Shown: piece by piece, positions 28,055 through 36,020 of the stretch
Numbering within the stretch: the first letter of the stretch is position 1
Layout of the letters: every line of letters begins with the position of its first letter
NCBI RefSeq assembly: GCF_025934275.1
Contig: NZ_JAICYI010000028.1
Location: forward strand, 1 to 41,454
Direction: 5' to 3'
Length of the DNA stretch: 41,454 bases
Origin: Phenylobacterium sp.
Lineage (GTDB): Bacteria > Pseudomonadota > Alphaproteobacteria > Caulobacterales > Caulobacteraceae
Made by a program: the position numbers and the translations under genes
The notes under the pieces: generated by a model
The model's input: only the letters and a program-made list of their open reading frames with translations
The model's database searches: none
Told to the model about the DNA's origin: nothing

Positions 28055-30475
28055 TCAACCATGAACAAGGGCCGGAGCGGCCGCTGCGGGGGCGTTCGTC
28101 TCGGCGCGCGCGACCACCTCGAGGGTCTTGGCCAGGCTCTGCGGATTGACGCTGATGGACTCGATGGCGAGCCCGACGAGAAAGGCCGCGACCTCCGGGT
28201 AGTTGGCCGGCGCTTCGCCGCAGATGCCGACATGCCGTCCGTTCCGCCGCGCGCCCTCGACCGCCATTTGCAACATGCGCAGCACGCCCGGATCGCGCTC
28301 GTCGAAGTCGAAGGCCACCACCTCGGAATCGCGATCGACTCCCAAGGTGAGTTGGGTGAGGTCGTTGGAGCCGATGGAGAAGCCGTCGAAGAGGCGCGCG
28401 AACCTGTCGATCTCGATCACGTTGTTCGGGATCTCGCACATCACATAGATCTCGAGGCCGTCCTCGCCCCTCTTCAGGCCGTTCGCGGCCATGGCGGCCA
28501 GCACGCGCTCGGCCTCCTCAACGCGGCGGCAGAAGGGCACCATCACCTTGAGATTCTTGAGGCCCAGTTCGGTGCGCACACGCCGCAGCGCCTCGCATTC
28601 CAAGGCGAAGCCGTCTGCGTAGAGGGGATGGGCGTAGCGGGCGGCGCCGCGGAAGCCGATCATCGGGTTCTCCTCGCGCGGCTCGAATTCGGCTCCGCCC
28701 AACAGGCGGGCATATTCGTTTGTCTTGAAGTCCGAGAGCCGCACGATGACCGGTCGCGGATAAAATGCGGCAGCGATCACGCCCACGCCTTCGGAGAGAC
28801 GGTCGACGAAGTAATCGCGTGGCGAGGCGCATCCGGAGGTGAGCCGCGCCAGCCGCTTTCGCTCCAACGAGGAGCGCAGGCGTTCGGGATGCGCCGCGGC
28901 CATGGGATGGATTCCGATCTGCTCGCCGATGATGAACTCGAGGCGCGCCAGACCCACGCCCGCCGAGGGCAGCATCGCGGTTCGGAAGGCCAGGTCGGGT
29001 TGCGCGAGATTGAGCATGACGGCCGTGCGCGGCCGCGGCAGCTCCGCGACGTCCAGGCGATCCACCGCGAAGGGCAACGCCCCGTCGTAGACATGGCCGG
29101 TCTCGCCTTCGGCGCAGGAGACGGTGACCGGCTGGCCGGGGCTCAAGCGTGAAGTGGCCTCTCCTGTCCCCACGACGGCCGCGAGCCCCAGTTCCCGCGC
29201 CACGATGGCGGCATGGCAGGTGCGGCCGCCGCGGTCGGTGACGACAGCCGCGGCGCGCTTCAGCACGGGCTCCCAGTCGGGACTGGTGGATTGCGCGACC
29301 AGCACTTCGCCCGGCTGGAAGGCTTCGAGGTCCTTCGGGCCGCGAATGATCCGCGCCGCGCCGGAAGCGATGCGTTCGCCCACCGCCTTGCCAGACACGA
29401 GCACGCGCCCCTTGCCCTCCAGCCGGAAGCTCTCGATCTGCGCGGAGCGCCGAGACGCGACGGTTTCCGGCCGCGCCTGGACCACATAGAGACGGCCATC
29501 GAGCGCGTCCTTGGCCCATTCGATATCCATGGGCGTGGGTTGGCCTGCGCGGCGCGAATAGTGATCCTCGATCACGAGCGCGACCTCGGCGAGGCTGAGC
29601 ACCTCCGGATCGGAGAGGCAGAAACGGCCCCGCTCGGATTGCGATATCCGACGGCTCGCGACCGCGCGCTGGGCTTGCGACCACACGAGCTTGCTCTGCT
29701 TCGCCCCGAGGCTGTGCTTCAGGACACGACGGAAGCCCGCCCGGAACGTGGGCTTGTGGACGTAGAATTCGTCGGGGTCCACCTGGCCTTGGACGAGGCT
29801 TTCACCCAGGCCGTAGGTTCCGGTGACGAACACGACGTCCCGGAACCCGCTCTCGGTGTCGAGGGTGAAGGTCACCCCGCTCGCCGCAGCGTCGGAGCGC
29901 ACCATCTGCATGACGGCCACGGAAAGAGCGACCTTGAAGTGGTCGAAGCCGTTGTTGGCGCGGTAGACGATCGCGCGGTCGGTGAACAGCGAGGCGAAGC
30001 AGCGACGGCACGCCTCGACGAGGCCCGCCTCGTCGCGGACGTGCAGGAAGCTCTCGTGCTGGCCCGCGAAGCTGGCGTTCGGCAGGTCCTCGGCGGTGGC
30101 GGAGGATCGCACGGCGACGGAGACGGCCCCACCCGCCATTTCCCGCAGCTGTCGATAGGCCGCGATGATCTCGGCCGCCAGGCCTGCGCCGCCGGTGGCC
30201 TGGTAGACGATATCGCGCGCCTGGGCCGCGCGCTCGGCGAGCGTGTGGACGTCGTTGACGTCGAGGTCCTCGAGCAGTCGATGCAGCGCCGGCCAGGCCT
30301 TTGCGGACGTGAGGGCCTCGCGGTAGGCCTGGGCCGTGATGGCGAAGCCGGGCGGGACCGTAACCGGTCCCCTCGCCAGCAGAGCGTGCAGTTCGCCCAG
30401 CGACGCCGTCTTGCCGCCCACGAGCCCGACGTCGCCCAACCCGATCGTCTCGAACCAGAGAATGTCTTCGGACAT
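28055..30475 (-). CDS. ppsA: Phosphoenolpyruvate synthase
   Basis: Converts pyruvate and ATP to phosphoenolpyruvate, AMP and phosphate, the gluconeogenic counterpart of pyruvate kinase. The 806-residue protein has the N-terminal ATP-grasp domain (VGGKTASLGEL near 20; VAVRSSATAEDLPNASFAGQHESFL near 120). The phosphohistidine H421 is in GGRTCHAAIVARELG. The C-terminal PEP-binding TIM barrel shows MIGFRGAARY, FSIGSNDLTQLTLG and VGICGEAPANYPE. The GGAGG ribosome site 7 bp upstream supports ATG 30475. Two FNR/FixK-like boxes lie 47-84 bp upstream, suggesting induction at low oxygen. Confidence 0.95.
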   Translation of the reverse strand: MSEDILWFETIGLGDVGLVGGKTASLGELHALLARGPVTVPPGFAITAQAYREALTSAKAWPALHRLLEDLDVNDVHTLAERAAQARDIVYQATGGAGLAAEIIAAYRQLREMAGGAVSVAVRSSATAEDLPNASFAGQHESFLHVRDEAGLVEACRRCFASLFTDRAIVYRANNGFDHFKVALSVAVMQMVRSDAAASGVTFTLDTESGFRDVVFVTGTYGLGESLVQGQVDPDEFYVHKPTFRAGFRRVLKHSLGAKQSKLVWSQAQRAVASRRISQSERGRFCLSDPEVLSLAEVALVIEDHYSRRAGQPTPMDIEWAKDALDGRLYVVQARPETVASRRSAQIESFRLEGKGRVLVSGKAVGERIASGAARIIRGPKDLEAFQPGEVLVAQSTSPDWEPVLKRAAAVVTDRGGRTCHAAIVARELGLAAVVGTGEATSRLSPGQPVTVSCAEGETGHVYDGALPFAVDRLDVAELPRPRTAVMLNLAQPDLAFRTAMLPSAGVGLARLEFIIGEQIGIHPMAAAHPERLRSSLERKRLARLTSGCASPRDYFVDRLSEGVGVIAAAFYPRPVIVRLSDFKTNEYARLLGGAEFEPREENPMIGFRGAARYAHPLYADGFALECEALRRVRTELGLKNLKVMVPFCRRVEEAERVLAAMAANGLKRGEDGLEIYVMCEIPNNVIEIDRFARLFDGFSIGSNDLTQLTLGVDRDSEVVAFDFDERDPGVLRMLQMAVEGARRNGRHVGICGEAPANYPEVAAFLVGLAIESISVNPQSLAKTLEVVARAETNAPAAAAPALVHG

Positions 30476-30521
30476 CGCGGGCCTCCGACCGGAAGCCTCG
30501 CCAAGCTCGGCGCCGGCCGCC

Positions 30522-30535
30522 TTGAGCCAAGTCAA
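30522..30535. promoter_or_regulatory. FNR/FixK-like box, ppsA proximal
   Basis: TTGAGCCAAGTCAA matches the FNR/FixK core TTGA-N6-TCAA exactly. Its centre is 53.5 bp before the ppsA start codon and 24 bp nearer to it than a second box. Confidence 0.6.
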
Positions 30536-30545
30536 GCATCCGACG

Positions 30546-30559
30546 TTGATCCGGATCAG
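30546..30559. promoter_or_regulatory. FNR/FixK-like box, ppsA distal
   Basis: TTGATCCGGATCAG matches the full consensus TTGAT-N4-ATCAA at 9 of 10 specified positions. Its centre is 77.5 bp from the ppsA start codon. If it acts at -41.5, transcription would start about 36 nt before ATG. Confidence 0.62.
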
Positions 30560-30571
30560 GTGACCCTGTCA

Positions 30572-31033
30572 TCAGGCGCGATCGAGCGCCCCCAGCAGCG
30601 TGGCGATCCGGCCTTCCGCCCACAGCGGGAGAAGCAGCCGCGTGTAGGGGCGCTCCACGTCGTGGCGATAGAAGGTCGGCGCGCCGCACTCGACCGTGGC
30701 CGCGCACTGCGAGGCCAGGAACTCGAACGGCCTGGGGAGCCGCGCCTCGTCGAGGAAGGTTCCGCAAAGGCCATCGGCCGCAAGGGAAGATCCGACAAGG
30801 GCGAAGCGGAAGCGCTCCGGGCGCTCGAAAGCGTCCAGCATGAAGAGGCGGGCCTTGAGATCGGGGATGTCCGTCAGCTTCAGGTCATCGGCGAAGGGAA
30901 TGGCGGCGGCGCCGCGCAGCAGGCTCCGCCAGTAGTCGAGGATCCGCGCTTCGTCGGGCGCCAGCTGCCGGGGAAGGGGGTAAGGGTGGGTGTGCCGGGC
31001 GCGCGGCTTCGCGGTGCGTTTGAGCGTGGTCAT
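30572..31033 (-). CDS. PAS-domain (PAS_5-like) protein
   Basis: A 153-residue protein matching the alphaproteobacterial PAS_5-type layout: ILDYWRSLLRG, then LKLTDIPDLKARLFMLDAFERPERFRFALVGSSLAADG, and a later YTRLLLPLW-GRIATLLGAL strand pair. These are single-domain sensory proteins with no output domain. The N-terminus is basic (KRTAKPRARH). The start at 31033 gives a full domain. It is divergent from pfkB across a region holding two FNR/FixK-like boxes and lies 96 bp upstream of ppsA in the same direction. Its ligand and role are unknown; oxygen- or redox-linked control is suggested only by the promoter. Confidence 0.78.
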   Translation of the reverse strand: MTTLKRTAKPRARHTHPYPLPRQLAPDEARILDYWRSLLRGAAAIPFADDLKLTDIPDLKARLFMLDAFERPERFRFALVGSSLAADGLCGTFLDEARLPRPFEFLASQCAATVECGAPTFYRHDVERPYTRLLLPLWAEGRIATLLGALDRA

Positions 31034-31067
31034 GAAGCAAAGTCTGCGCGAGGCCGGCGCGGCCGCC

Positions 31068-31081
31068 TTGATCGGCGTCAA
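31068..31081. promoter_or_regulatory. FNR/FixK-like box (pfkB side control)
   Basis: TTGATCGGCGTCAA matches TTGAT-N4-ATCAA at 9 of 10 positions. Its centre is 74.5 bp before the pfkB ATG, so a class II site at -41.5 would give a 33-nt leader. Confidence 0.66.
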
Positions 31082-31102
31082 TCGACCAGCCGAACCGCGG
31101 GA

Positions 31103-31116
31103 TTGACCTCGCTCAA
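31103..31116. promoter_or_regulatory. FNR/FixK-like box (PAS gene side control)
   Basis: TTGACCTCGCTCAA matches the core TTGA-N6-TCAA. Its centre is 76.5 bp from the PAS-gene ATG on the minus strand, almost the same distance as the other box has to pfkB, so each divergent gene has one box at an activating distance. Confidence 0.6.
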
Positions 31117-31148
31117 GGCGCGACGCGTGCATTGCGCGACAAGGCGCT

Positions 31149-32159
31149 ATGTCCCTCGTCGCCACGCTCACGATGAACCCCGCCATCGACCTCTTCACCG
31201 CGGTCGACCGCGTCGAGGCCGGCCCGAAGCTGCGCTGCCACGGCGCGGGCCGGGATCCCGGCGGCGGCGGGATCAATGTGGCGCGCGTAGTCCACCGACT
31301 GGGCGGCTCGGCGACCGCCGTTTTTCCGGCCGGCGGGTTCACAGGAGACCAGTTGCGGGCCCTGGTGCGGGCGGAAGGCGTCGCCTGTCGGACGATCCCG
31401 ATCGCGGGCGAAACGCGCGAGGACGTCACCGTCTTCGACGAGCGCGCGGAGAGCCAGTTCCGGTTCGTCCTGCCAGGACCGCATCTGCATGGCGCGGAAT
31501 GGCTGGCGTGCCTCCATGCCCTGGCGAACCTGACGGAACGGCCGAGCCTCGTCTGTGCAAGCGGGAGCCTTCCTCCTGGCGCGCCGGACGATCTTTATGC
31601 GCGGGTTGCGGAGATTGCGGCAGGGTTCGGGGCGCGCTTCGTGCTGGACGCCTCCGGCCCGGCGCTCAACGCCGCGCTCGACGCTCACCTCCACTTGATC
31701 AAGCCGAACCTGGCCGAGCTCGCCGAACTCGCCGGGCGACCCCTGGACAGCGAGGCGGCCCAGGTCGCCGCTTGCCGGGACCTGATGAGGGGCCGCCGAC
31801 TCGAATTCATCGCCCTCACCCTGGGCAAAGCCGGGGCTCTCCTGGTGACGCGAACATCAGTCAAGCGCATCCGCCCGCCGCCGCTTCGCGCCGTCAGCGC
31901 CGTGGGCGCCGGCGACAGCTTCCTCGGCGGGATGGTCTGGGCGCTCGCCGCCGGACAGCCGATCGAAGAAGCGTTCCGCTACGGCGCTGCGGCCGGCGCC
32001 GCGGCGGTCCTGGCGCCCGGAACCGAGCTCTGCAGCGCCGCCGACGTGCGGCGGTTCGCGCCGGATCTGCGCGTCGAATCCCCGGCCGAGCCGGAGTCGC
32101 CCGAGGTAACCCTGCCGAGCCTCCCGCGAGCGTCAATTGCCGACCAGGCGCCGACATGA
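31149..32159 (+). CDS. pfkB: PfkB-family sugar-phosphate kinase (6-phosphofructokinase type)
   Basis: Phosphorylates a sugar phosphate, probably fructose-6-phosphate or a related ketose. The 336-residue ribokinase-fold protein begins MSLVATLTMNPAIDLF, the usual start of the PfkB/FruK/LacC branch. It has the substrate-binding GGGGINVAR (38-46), KPNLAELAEL (185-194), and the catalytic motif GAGDSF with base D256. About 25 extra proline-rich residues at the C-terminus exceed the usual length. FNR-like boxes lie upstream. In an organism using the Entner-Doudoroff route, this kinase may serve low-oxygen metabolism. Confidence 0.88.
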   Translation: MSLVATLTMNPAIDLFTAVDRVEAGPKLRCHGAGRDPGGGGINVARVVHRLGGSATAVFPAGGFTGDQLRALVRAEGVACRTIPIAGETREDVTVFDERAESQFRFVLPGPHLHGAEWLACLHALANLTERPSLVCASGSLPPGAPDDLYARVAEIAAGFGARFVLDASGPALNAALDAHLHLIKPNLAELAELAGRPLDSEAAQVAACRDLMRGRRLEFIALTLGKAGALLVTRTSVKRIRPPPLRAVSAVGAGDSFLGGMVWALAAGQPIEEAFRYGAAAGAAAVLAPGTELCSAADVRRFAPDLRVESPAEPESPEVTLPSLPRASIADQAPT

Positions 32160-32417
32160 GCGAGAGGGAATCATCGGGTCGTGCAGATGCACGGCTGCGT
32201 TGCTGGCGCTTACGCTTCCCAGCGCATCGGCCATGGCGCCGTGATCGCACCTGTCGATCAGGACGTCCGGATCTCGGGCGTGGAGGCGGCCTGCACATCC
32301 GAGCCTGAGTCGCGGTGAGATCATCCCATCGCATCACGATAAGTTTTTTGAACTCGCTCCAATGGCGGACGGTTAGCGAAACGCCGGCCCAGAGCTCTAC
32401 CTGTCGCGGGCGAACCG

Positions 32418-32444
32418 GGTCCCGGGGCTAGCTGCACCGGGACC
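32418..32444. other. 8-bp inverted repeat (stem-loop)
   Basis: GGTCCCGG (32418-32425) and CCGGGACC (32437-32444) pair perfectly around an 11-base loop. No T run follows, so an intrinsic terminator is unlikely. It could be an operator or an RNA hairpin if transcription starts further upstream. Confidence 0.4.
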
Positions 32445-32664
32445 GCAATTATGCCAGATGGTGAACTTGGGGACATGAGCGCAGCCCCGACTATCATGGT
32501 GGCCCGCACCGGCGCGGGCACGGCCAGTCGCACCGCCACCAACTTTCGCCAATCCCCGCGCTTTGCGCCGGAGCGGCGCCGTCGCCGCCGGTCTGATCAG
32601 GACCGCGGCGTTGGCCGCAAGCGCCCGCATCCGCCGGTCGCGCGCAGCAAGCTAGATGCTTCTG

Positions 32665-32695
32665 TTGACACGCGACATCCATGGATCACGATATT
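32665..32695 (+). promoter_or_regulatory. Candidate promoter of the ctaG-cox operon
   Basis: A perfect TTGACA (32665-32670) lies upstream of an AT-rich -10 region (CGATATTG, 32689-32696). Spacing is 17-19 bp depending on the hexamer chosen. A 10-bp palindrome ATCCATGGAT (32677-32686) lies between the two boxes and could be an operator. Transcription would start near 32702, about 44 nt before ctaG. Confidence 0.4.
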
Positions 32696-32745
32696 GTTGC
32701 CTCTCGGGGGAGGCGGACTGCGCGCTCGTCACGACGGGAGGAGAG

Positions 32746-33522
32746 ATGGCGCATCCTAGTCCTGCCCCCTATTGCGGCGCGCCGCCCGCATCCGACCATC
32801 TTTGGTCCAGGTGGAACCTTGATCCGATCCTGATCGGCATTCTCGCCGCGGCCGCCGTCGCCTTCGCGTGGCGCGCGCGGCGGGCTCGGATCGCGAACTG
32901 GCGCCGCGCCTCCTTCTTCGCGGGCTGGGCCGCAACCGCGCTCGCGCTGATCTCGCCGCTCTGCCCGCTGTCCGTCGCGCTCTTCAGCGCGCGGGTCGGC
33001 CAGCACATGTTCCTGGCGTCGATCTGCGCGCCGCTCGTGGCGCTCGGACGGCCCTGGACGCTTGTCACGGTGGGCTCACCTGGCCGGGGCGGACTGTGGG
33101 CGGCCGCCGCCTTCGCCGTGGCGCTGTGGTTCTGGCACGCGCCCGGGCCCTACGACGAAACGTTCCACAGCACGTTCGCATACTGGGCGATGCATCTCAC
33201 GCTATTCGGGTCGGCGGTCTGGCTGTGGGCCTGCCTGCTCGAGGAGGACGGCCGCGCCTTCCTGGTGGCCGTCGCCGCCACCGCCTTCACTGCCGTACAG
33301 ATGGGCGTGCTGGGCGCCCTCATCACCTACTCGGCGAGGCCGCTCTACGCGTGGCATCTGACCACCACCTGGTCCTGGGGCCTGAGCCCGCTCGCCGACC
33401 AGCAGCTCGGCGGCGTGCTGATGTGGGCGCCGAGCGGCATCTTCTTCGTCTGCGGCTTCGCGAGCGCCTTCCTGGCGATGATGCGGCGCGCCGGTGGCGA
33501 AGCGATCGCGGCGGCCGCCTGA
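32746..33522 (+). CDS. ctaG: Cytochrome c oxidase assembly factor, caa3 CtaG type
   Basis: A 258-residue inner-membrane protein of the caa3-type CtaG family, needed for copper-site assembly of caa3 oxidases. It has about six to seven membrane helices. Conserved features include FSARVGQHMFLASICAPLVALGRP, a WFWHAPGPYDETF histidine segment and a MGVLGALITYSARPLY segment. The ATG at 32746 follows a strong GGGAGGAGAG ribosome site. It is the first gene of the operon, and its TGA overlaps the next ATG (TGATG). It is unrelated to the Cox11-type CtaG. Confidence 0.9.
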   Translation: MAHPSPAPYCGAPPASDHLWSRWNLDPILIGILAAAAVAFAWRARRARIANWRRASFFAGWAATALALISPLCPLSVALFSARVGQHMFLASICAPLVALGRPWTLVTVGSPGRGGLWAAAAFAVALWFWHAPGPYDETFHSTFAYWAMHLTLFGSAVWLWACLLEEDGRAFLVAVAATAFTAVQMGVLGALITYSARPLYAWHLTTTWSWGLSPLADQQLGGVLMWAPSGIFFVCGFASAFLAMMRRAGGEAIAAAA

Positions 33523-35408
33523 TGCGCGCCCCGGAACATCTGCGGCGCACGTCCGTCGCATGGCTCGCCGCAACGAGCCTGGTGTCGCTGGCCGCCTGCT
33601 CGCCGACCAAGCCTACGGTGGCGTCTACGCCGCCGCGCGTCGCGCCGTTGGCGGGGGCGACGGGCGCGGGGGCGGACCTCGCGCCCAACGATCCGCCGGG
33701 CGAATGGCGCCGCCAGGCGCGCGACTTCGCCAACACGCGGTTCAGTCCGCTCAACCAGGTCAACACCGCCAACGTGGCGCGGTTGAAAATCGCTTGGTCG
33801 TTTGCCGACGGGATCCCGTACGGCCACGAGTCGGCGCCGCTGGTGGTCGGCGACACCATGTACGTGGTCACGCCTTATCCGAACATCGCCTACGCGCTGG
33901 ACCTGACCAAGCCCGGGGCGCCGATCAAGTGGACGTATCAGCCGCACCCGCCGCCGATCGCAATCGGCAAGGCTTGCTGCGACGCGGTGAATCGCGGCCC
34001 GGTCTTCGCGGACGGCAAGCTGATCTACACCCTGCTCGACGCCGAGGTCGTCGCCGTGGACGTCAAGACCGGCAAGCCGGCTTGGCGCGTCAAGCTCGGC
34101 GAGCCCGCAAACGGCGTCACCATGACCATGTCGCCGCTGGTGGCCGGGGGCGTCGTTCTGGTCGGCAACTCGGGCGGGGAGATGGGTGTGCGCGGCCAGC
34201 TGACCGCACTGGACCTCGCCAGTGGCAAGGAGCTGTGGCGCGCCTATTCGACCGGTCCGGACGCCGACGTCCGGATCGGGCCAGGGTTCAAGCCTCCCTA
34301 CGCCTGGCTGACCGGCAAGGACCTGGGCGTTCGGAGTTGGCCGGCCGGGGCCTGGAAGCATGGCGGCGGCACGGTGTGGGGCTGGATATCCTACGATCCC
34401 CAGCTCGATCTGATTTATCAGGGCACCAGCAATCCCGGGCCGCGGGTGCCGGCGCAGCGCCCCGGCGACAACCTCTGGACCAGCGCCATCTTCGCGCGCG
34501 ATCCCAAGACTGGCGACGCCAAGTGGGCATTCCAGTTCACGCCGCATGACCAGTGGGATTACGACGGCGTCAACGAGAACATTCTGATCAACGGCCCGGT
34601 CGGCGGCGCGATGCGCAAGCTGCTGGTCCACCTCGACCGCAATGGTTTCGGCTACACCCTCGACCGGACCACGGGGAAGATCGTCGTCGCCCGTCCCTAC
34701 AGCACCATGAACTGGGCGAGGGGGATCGATCCCGCGACCGGTCGGCCCATCGTGGTCGCCGACAAGGAAGCCAAGGTGGAAGAGCAGGTGAAGGACATCT
34801 GCCCCACGCACATCGGCTCGAAGGACTGGAATCCGGCGGCCTTCTCGCCGCGCACGGGCCTAGTCTACGCCACGGTCTTCAACATTTGCATGGACCTCAC
34901 CGACCACAAGGTCGGATACATTCCCGGCACCCCCTACGACGGGATGGACCTCACGACCCATCCGGGCGCGCAGAAGTCGAACTGGGGCGCCTTCATCGCC
35001 TGGAATCCCCTGACCGGCCAGCGCGTGTGGGAGATCCCCGAAACCTTCATGACCATGAGCGGCGTGCTCGCGACGGCCGGCGACGTCGTCTTTTACGGCA
35101 CGACCGACGGCTGGTTCCGCGCCGTGGATGCGCGCAACGGGCGCGTGCTCTGGAGCCAGAAGCTCTCCTCCGGGGTCATGTCGCAGCCCATGACCTATCT
35201 CGGCCCCGACAGACGCCAATACGTCGCCGTTTTCGCCGGCGTCGGTGGCGTCGCCAGCCAGGTCATGGGCCAGAAGAACGGCTTCCCGCCACGAGGAGGC
35301 ACGCTCTACGTCTTCTCGATCGACGGGCTGTCGCCGAGCAGCGGCGCGGGCCTGATCACGACGGAGGGGGCGGGCGCTCCCGCCGGCCACTACGACACGC
35401 CGGATTGA
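33522..35408 (+). CDS. PQQ-dependent dehydrogenase, lipoprotein, lanthanide-type site
   Basis: Predicted periplasmic quinoprotein alcohol or aldehyde dehydrogenase, 628 residues, with an eight-bladed propeller. A lipoprotein signal ends at C26 (SLAACSP), so it should be membrane-tethered, unlike most soluble relatives. The mature part opens with FANTRFSPLNQVNTANVARL. The adjacent-cysteine ring is C152-C153 (KACCDAVNRG). Metal-site residues E220 (SGGEMGVRG), N304 (TSNPGP) and catalytic D346 are followed by D348 (WDYDGVNEN); this extra Asp is the mark of lanthanide-using XoxF/PedH-type enzymes. There is no C-terminal heme domain; the next gene supplies a cytochrome c. The substrate is unknown. 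Confidence 0.92.
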   Translation: MRAPEHLRRTSVAWLAATSLVSLAACSPTKPTVASTPPRVAPLAGATGAGADLAPNDPPGEWRRQARDFANTRFSPLNQVNTANVARLKIAWSFADGIPYGHESAPLVVGDTMYVVTPYPNIAYALDLTKPGAPIKWTYQPHPPPIAIGKACCDAVNRGPVFADGKLIYTLLDAEVVAVDVKTGKPAWRVKLGEPANGVTMTMSPLVAGGVVLVGNSGGEMGVRGQLTALDLASGKELWRAYSTGPDADVRIGPGFKPPYAWLTGKDLGVRSWPAGAWKHGGGTVWGWISYDPQLDLIYQGTSNPGPRVPAQRPGDNLWTSAIFARDPKTGDAKWAFQFTPHDQWDYDGVNENILINGPVGGAMRKLLVHLDRNGFGYTLDRTTGKIVVARPYSTMNWARGIDPATGRPIVVADKEAKVEEQVKDICPTHIGSKDWNPAAFSPRTGLVYATVFNICMDLTDHKVGYIPGTPYDGMDLTTHPGAQKSNWGAFIAWNPLTGQRVWEIPETFMTMSGVLATAGDVVFYGTTDGWFRAVDARNGRVLWSQKLSSGVMSQPMTYLGPDRRQYVAVFAGVGGVASQVMGQKNGFPPRGGTLYVFSIDGLSPSSGAGLITTEGAGAPAGHYDTPD

Positions 35409-35420
35409 CGGGGACGCGGC

Positions 35421-36017
35421 ATGATCGCAAGGACCTCCACCGGGTTCCTCCTGCTGTTGCTGGCCGGTCTGACGCTGGCCGCGTGCAGCAAGCCGCGGGG
35501 CGGCTCGACGGCCAACACCAATCCCGCGGCGATTCCCGCCGACGAGACGCTTAACCGGGTGCCGCTGGGCGCGCCTCCGGGCGAGCCGGTCAGCATCGCC
35601 GCCACCATCGCCAACCCCTTCGAAGGCAATGCCCAGGCCGTGCAGCAGGGCAAGCAGTTGTTCGGCGCCATGAACTGCGTCTACTGCCACGGCGCAGAGG
35701 CGTCCGGGCTGATAGGGCCCGCGCTGAACGGCCAGGGCTGGCGCTATGGCGGCACGCCAGCCGAGCTCTACAACTCGATCCACGACGGGCGTCCGAAGGG
35801 CATGCCTGCCTGGGGGACCCGCCTGCCGCCGGACCAGATCTGGAAGCTCGTGGCCTACCTGGAGAGCCTCGGAGGGAGCGCGCCCCCCGCCGGCCCGCAG
35901 ATGGTCTCCCTCGGCGGAGCCCAGGCCTCGACCACCGGGCCGGAGCCCGCGGGGGAGTCGCAGGCCGACACGGCGCATCAGGTCCTCACGTCCTCGCAAC
36001 CAGGACACCGGCGCTAA
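35421..36017 (+). CDS. Cytochrome c lipoprotein, probable PQQ dehydrogenase partner
   Basis: A 198-residue monoheme cytochrome. It has a lipoprotein signal with C22 (GLTLAAC), a proline-rich linker and the heme motif CVYCH (86-90). The GMPAWG stretch near residue 130 supplies the axial methionine, and a ~55-residue polar tail follows. It lies 12 bp after the PQQ dehydrogenase and 3 bp before coxB, so it most likely accepts electrons from the dehydrogenase and hands them to the CuA/heme c subunit. It is similar in layout to methanol-dehydrogenase-associated cytochromes such as XoxG, although that assignment rests on position. Confidence 0.88.
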   Translation: MIARTSTGFLLLLLAGLTLAACSKPRGGSTANTNPAAIPADETLNRVPLGAPPGEPVSIAATIANPFEGNAQAVQQGKQLFGAMNCVYCHGAEASGLIGPALNGQGWRYGGTPAELYNSIHDGRPKGMPAWGTRLPPDQIWKLVAYLESLGGSAPPAGPQMVSLGGAQASTTGPEPAGESQADTAHQVLTSSQPGHRR

Positions 36018-36020
36018 GCG

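Larger units (their letters stand above)
32160..32745. other. 586-bp gap before the oxidase operon
   Basis: No gene is recognised. Short frames on both strands do not resemble any family I know. The stretch includes an AT-richer run near 32340, an 8-bp stem-loop at 32418-32444 and a candidate promoter at 32665-32695. A degenerate TTGAACTCGCTCCA at 32348 is too poor to call an FNR box. The length suggests upstream control of the oxidase operon. Confidence 0.5.

Noticed and set aside
29213..32308. Open frame of over 1000 codons on the plus strand antisense to ppsA
   Set aside because: It mirrors ppsA and runs through pfkB in a wrong frame; arginine/alanine-rich without domain signatures.
32133..32324. 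Short minus-strand frame after pfkB
   Set aside because: Overlaps the pfkB end, shows no family motif and no ribosome site.
32348..32361. TTGAACTCGCTCCA as an FNR box for the oxidase operon
   Set aside because: The second half-site is TCCA rather than TCAA and it lies nearly 400 bp from ctaG; too weak beside the four good boxes at 30.5-31.1 kb.
32868..33521. Upstream open extension of the PQQ dehydrogenase frame
   Set aside because: It lies inside ctaG in another frame. The ATG at 33522 gives a proper lipoprotein signal peptide and a one-base stop/start overlap.
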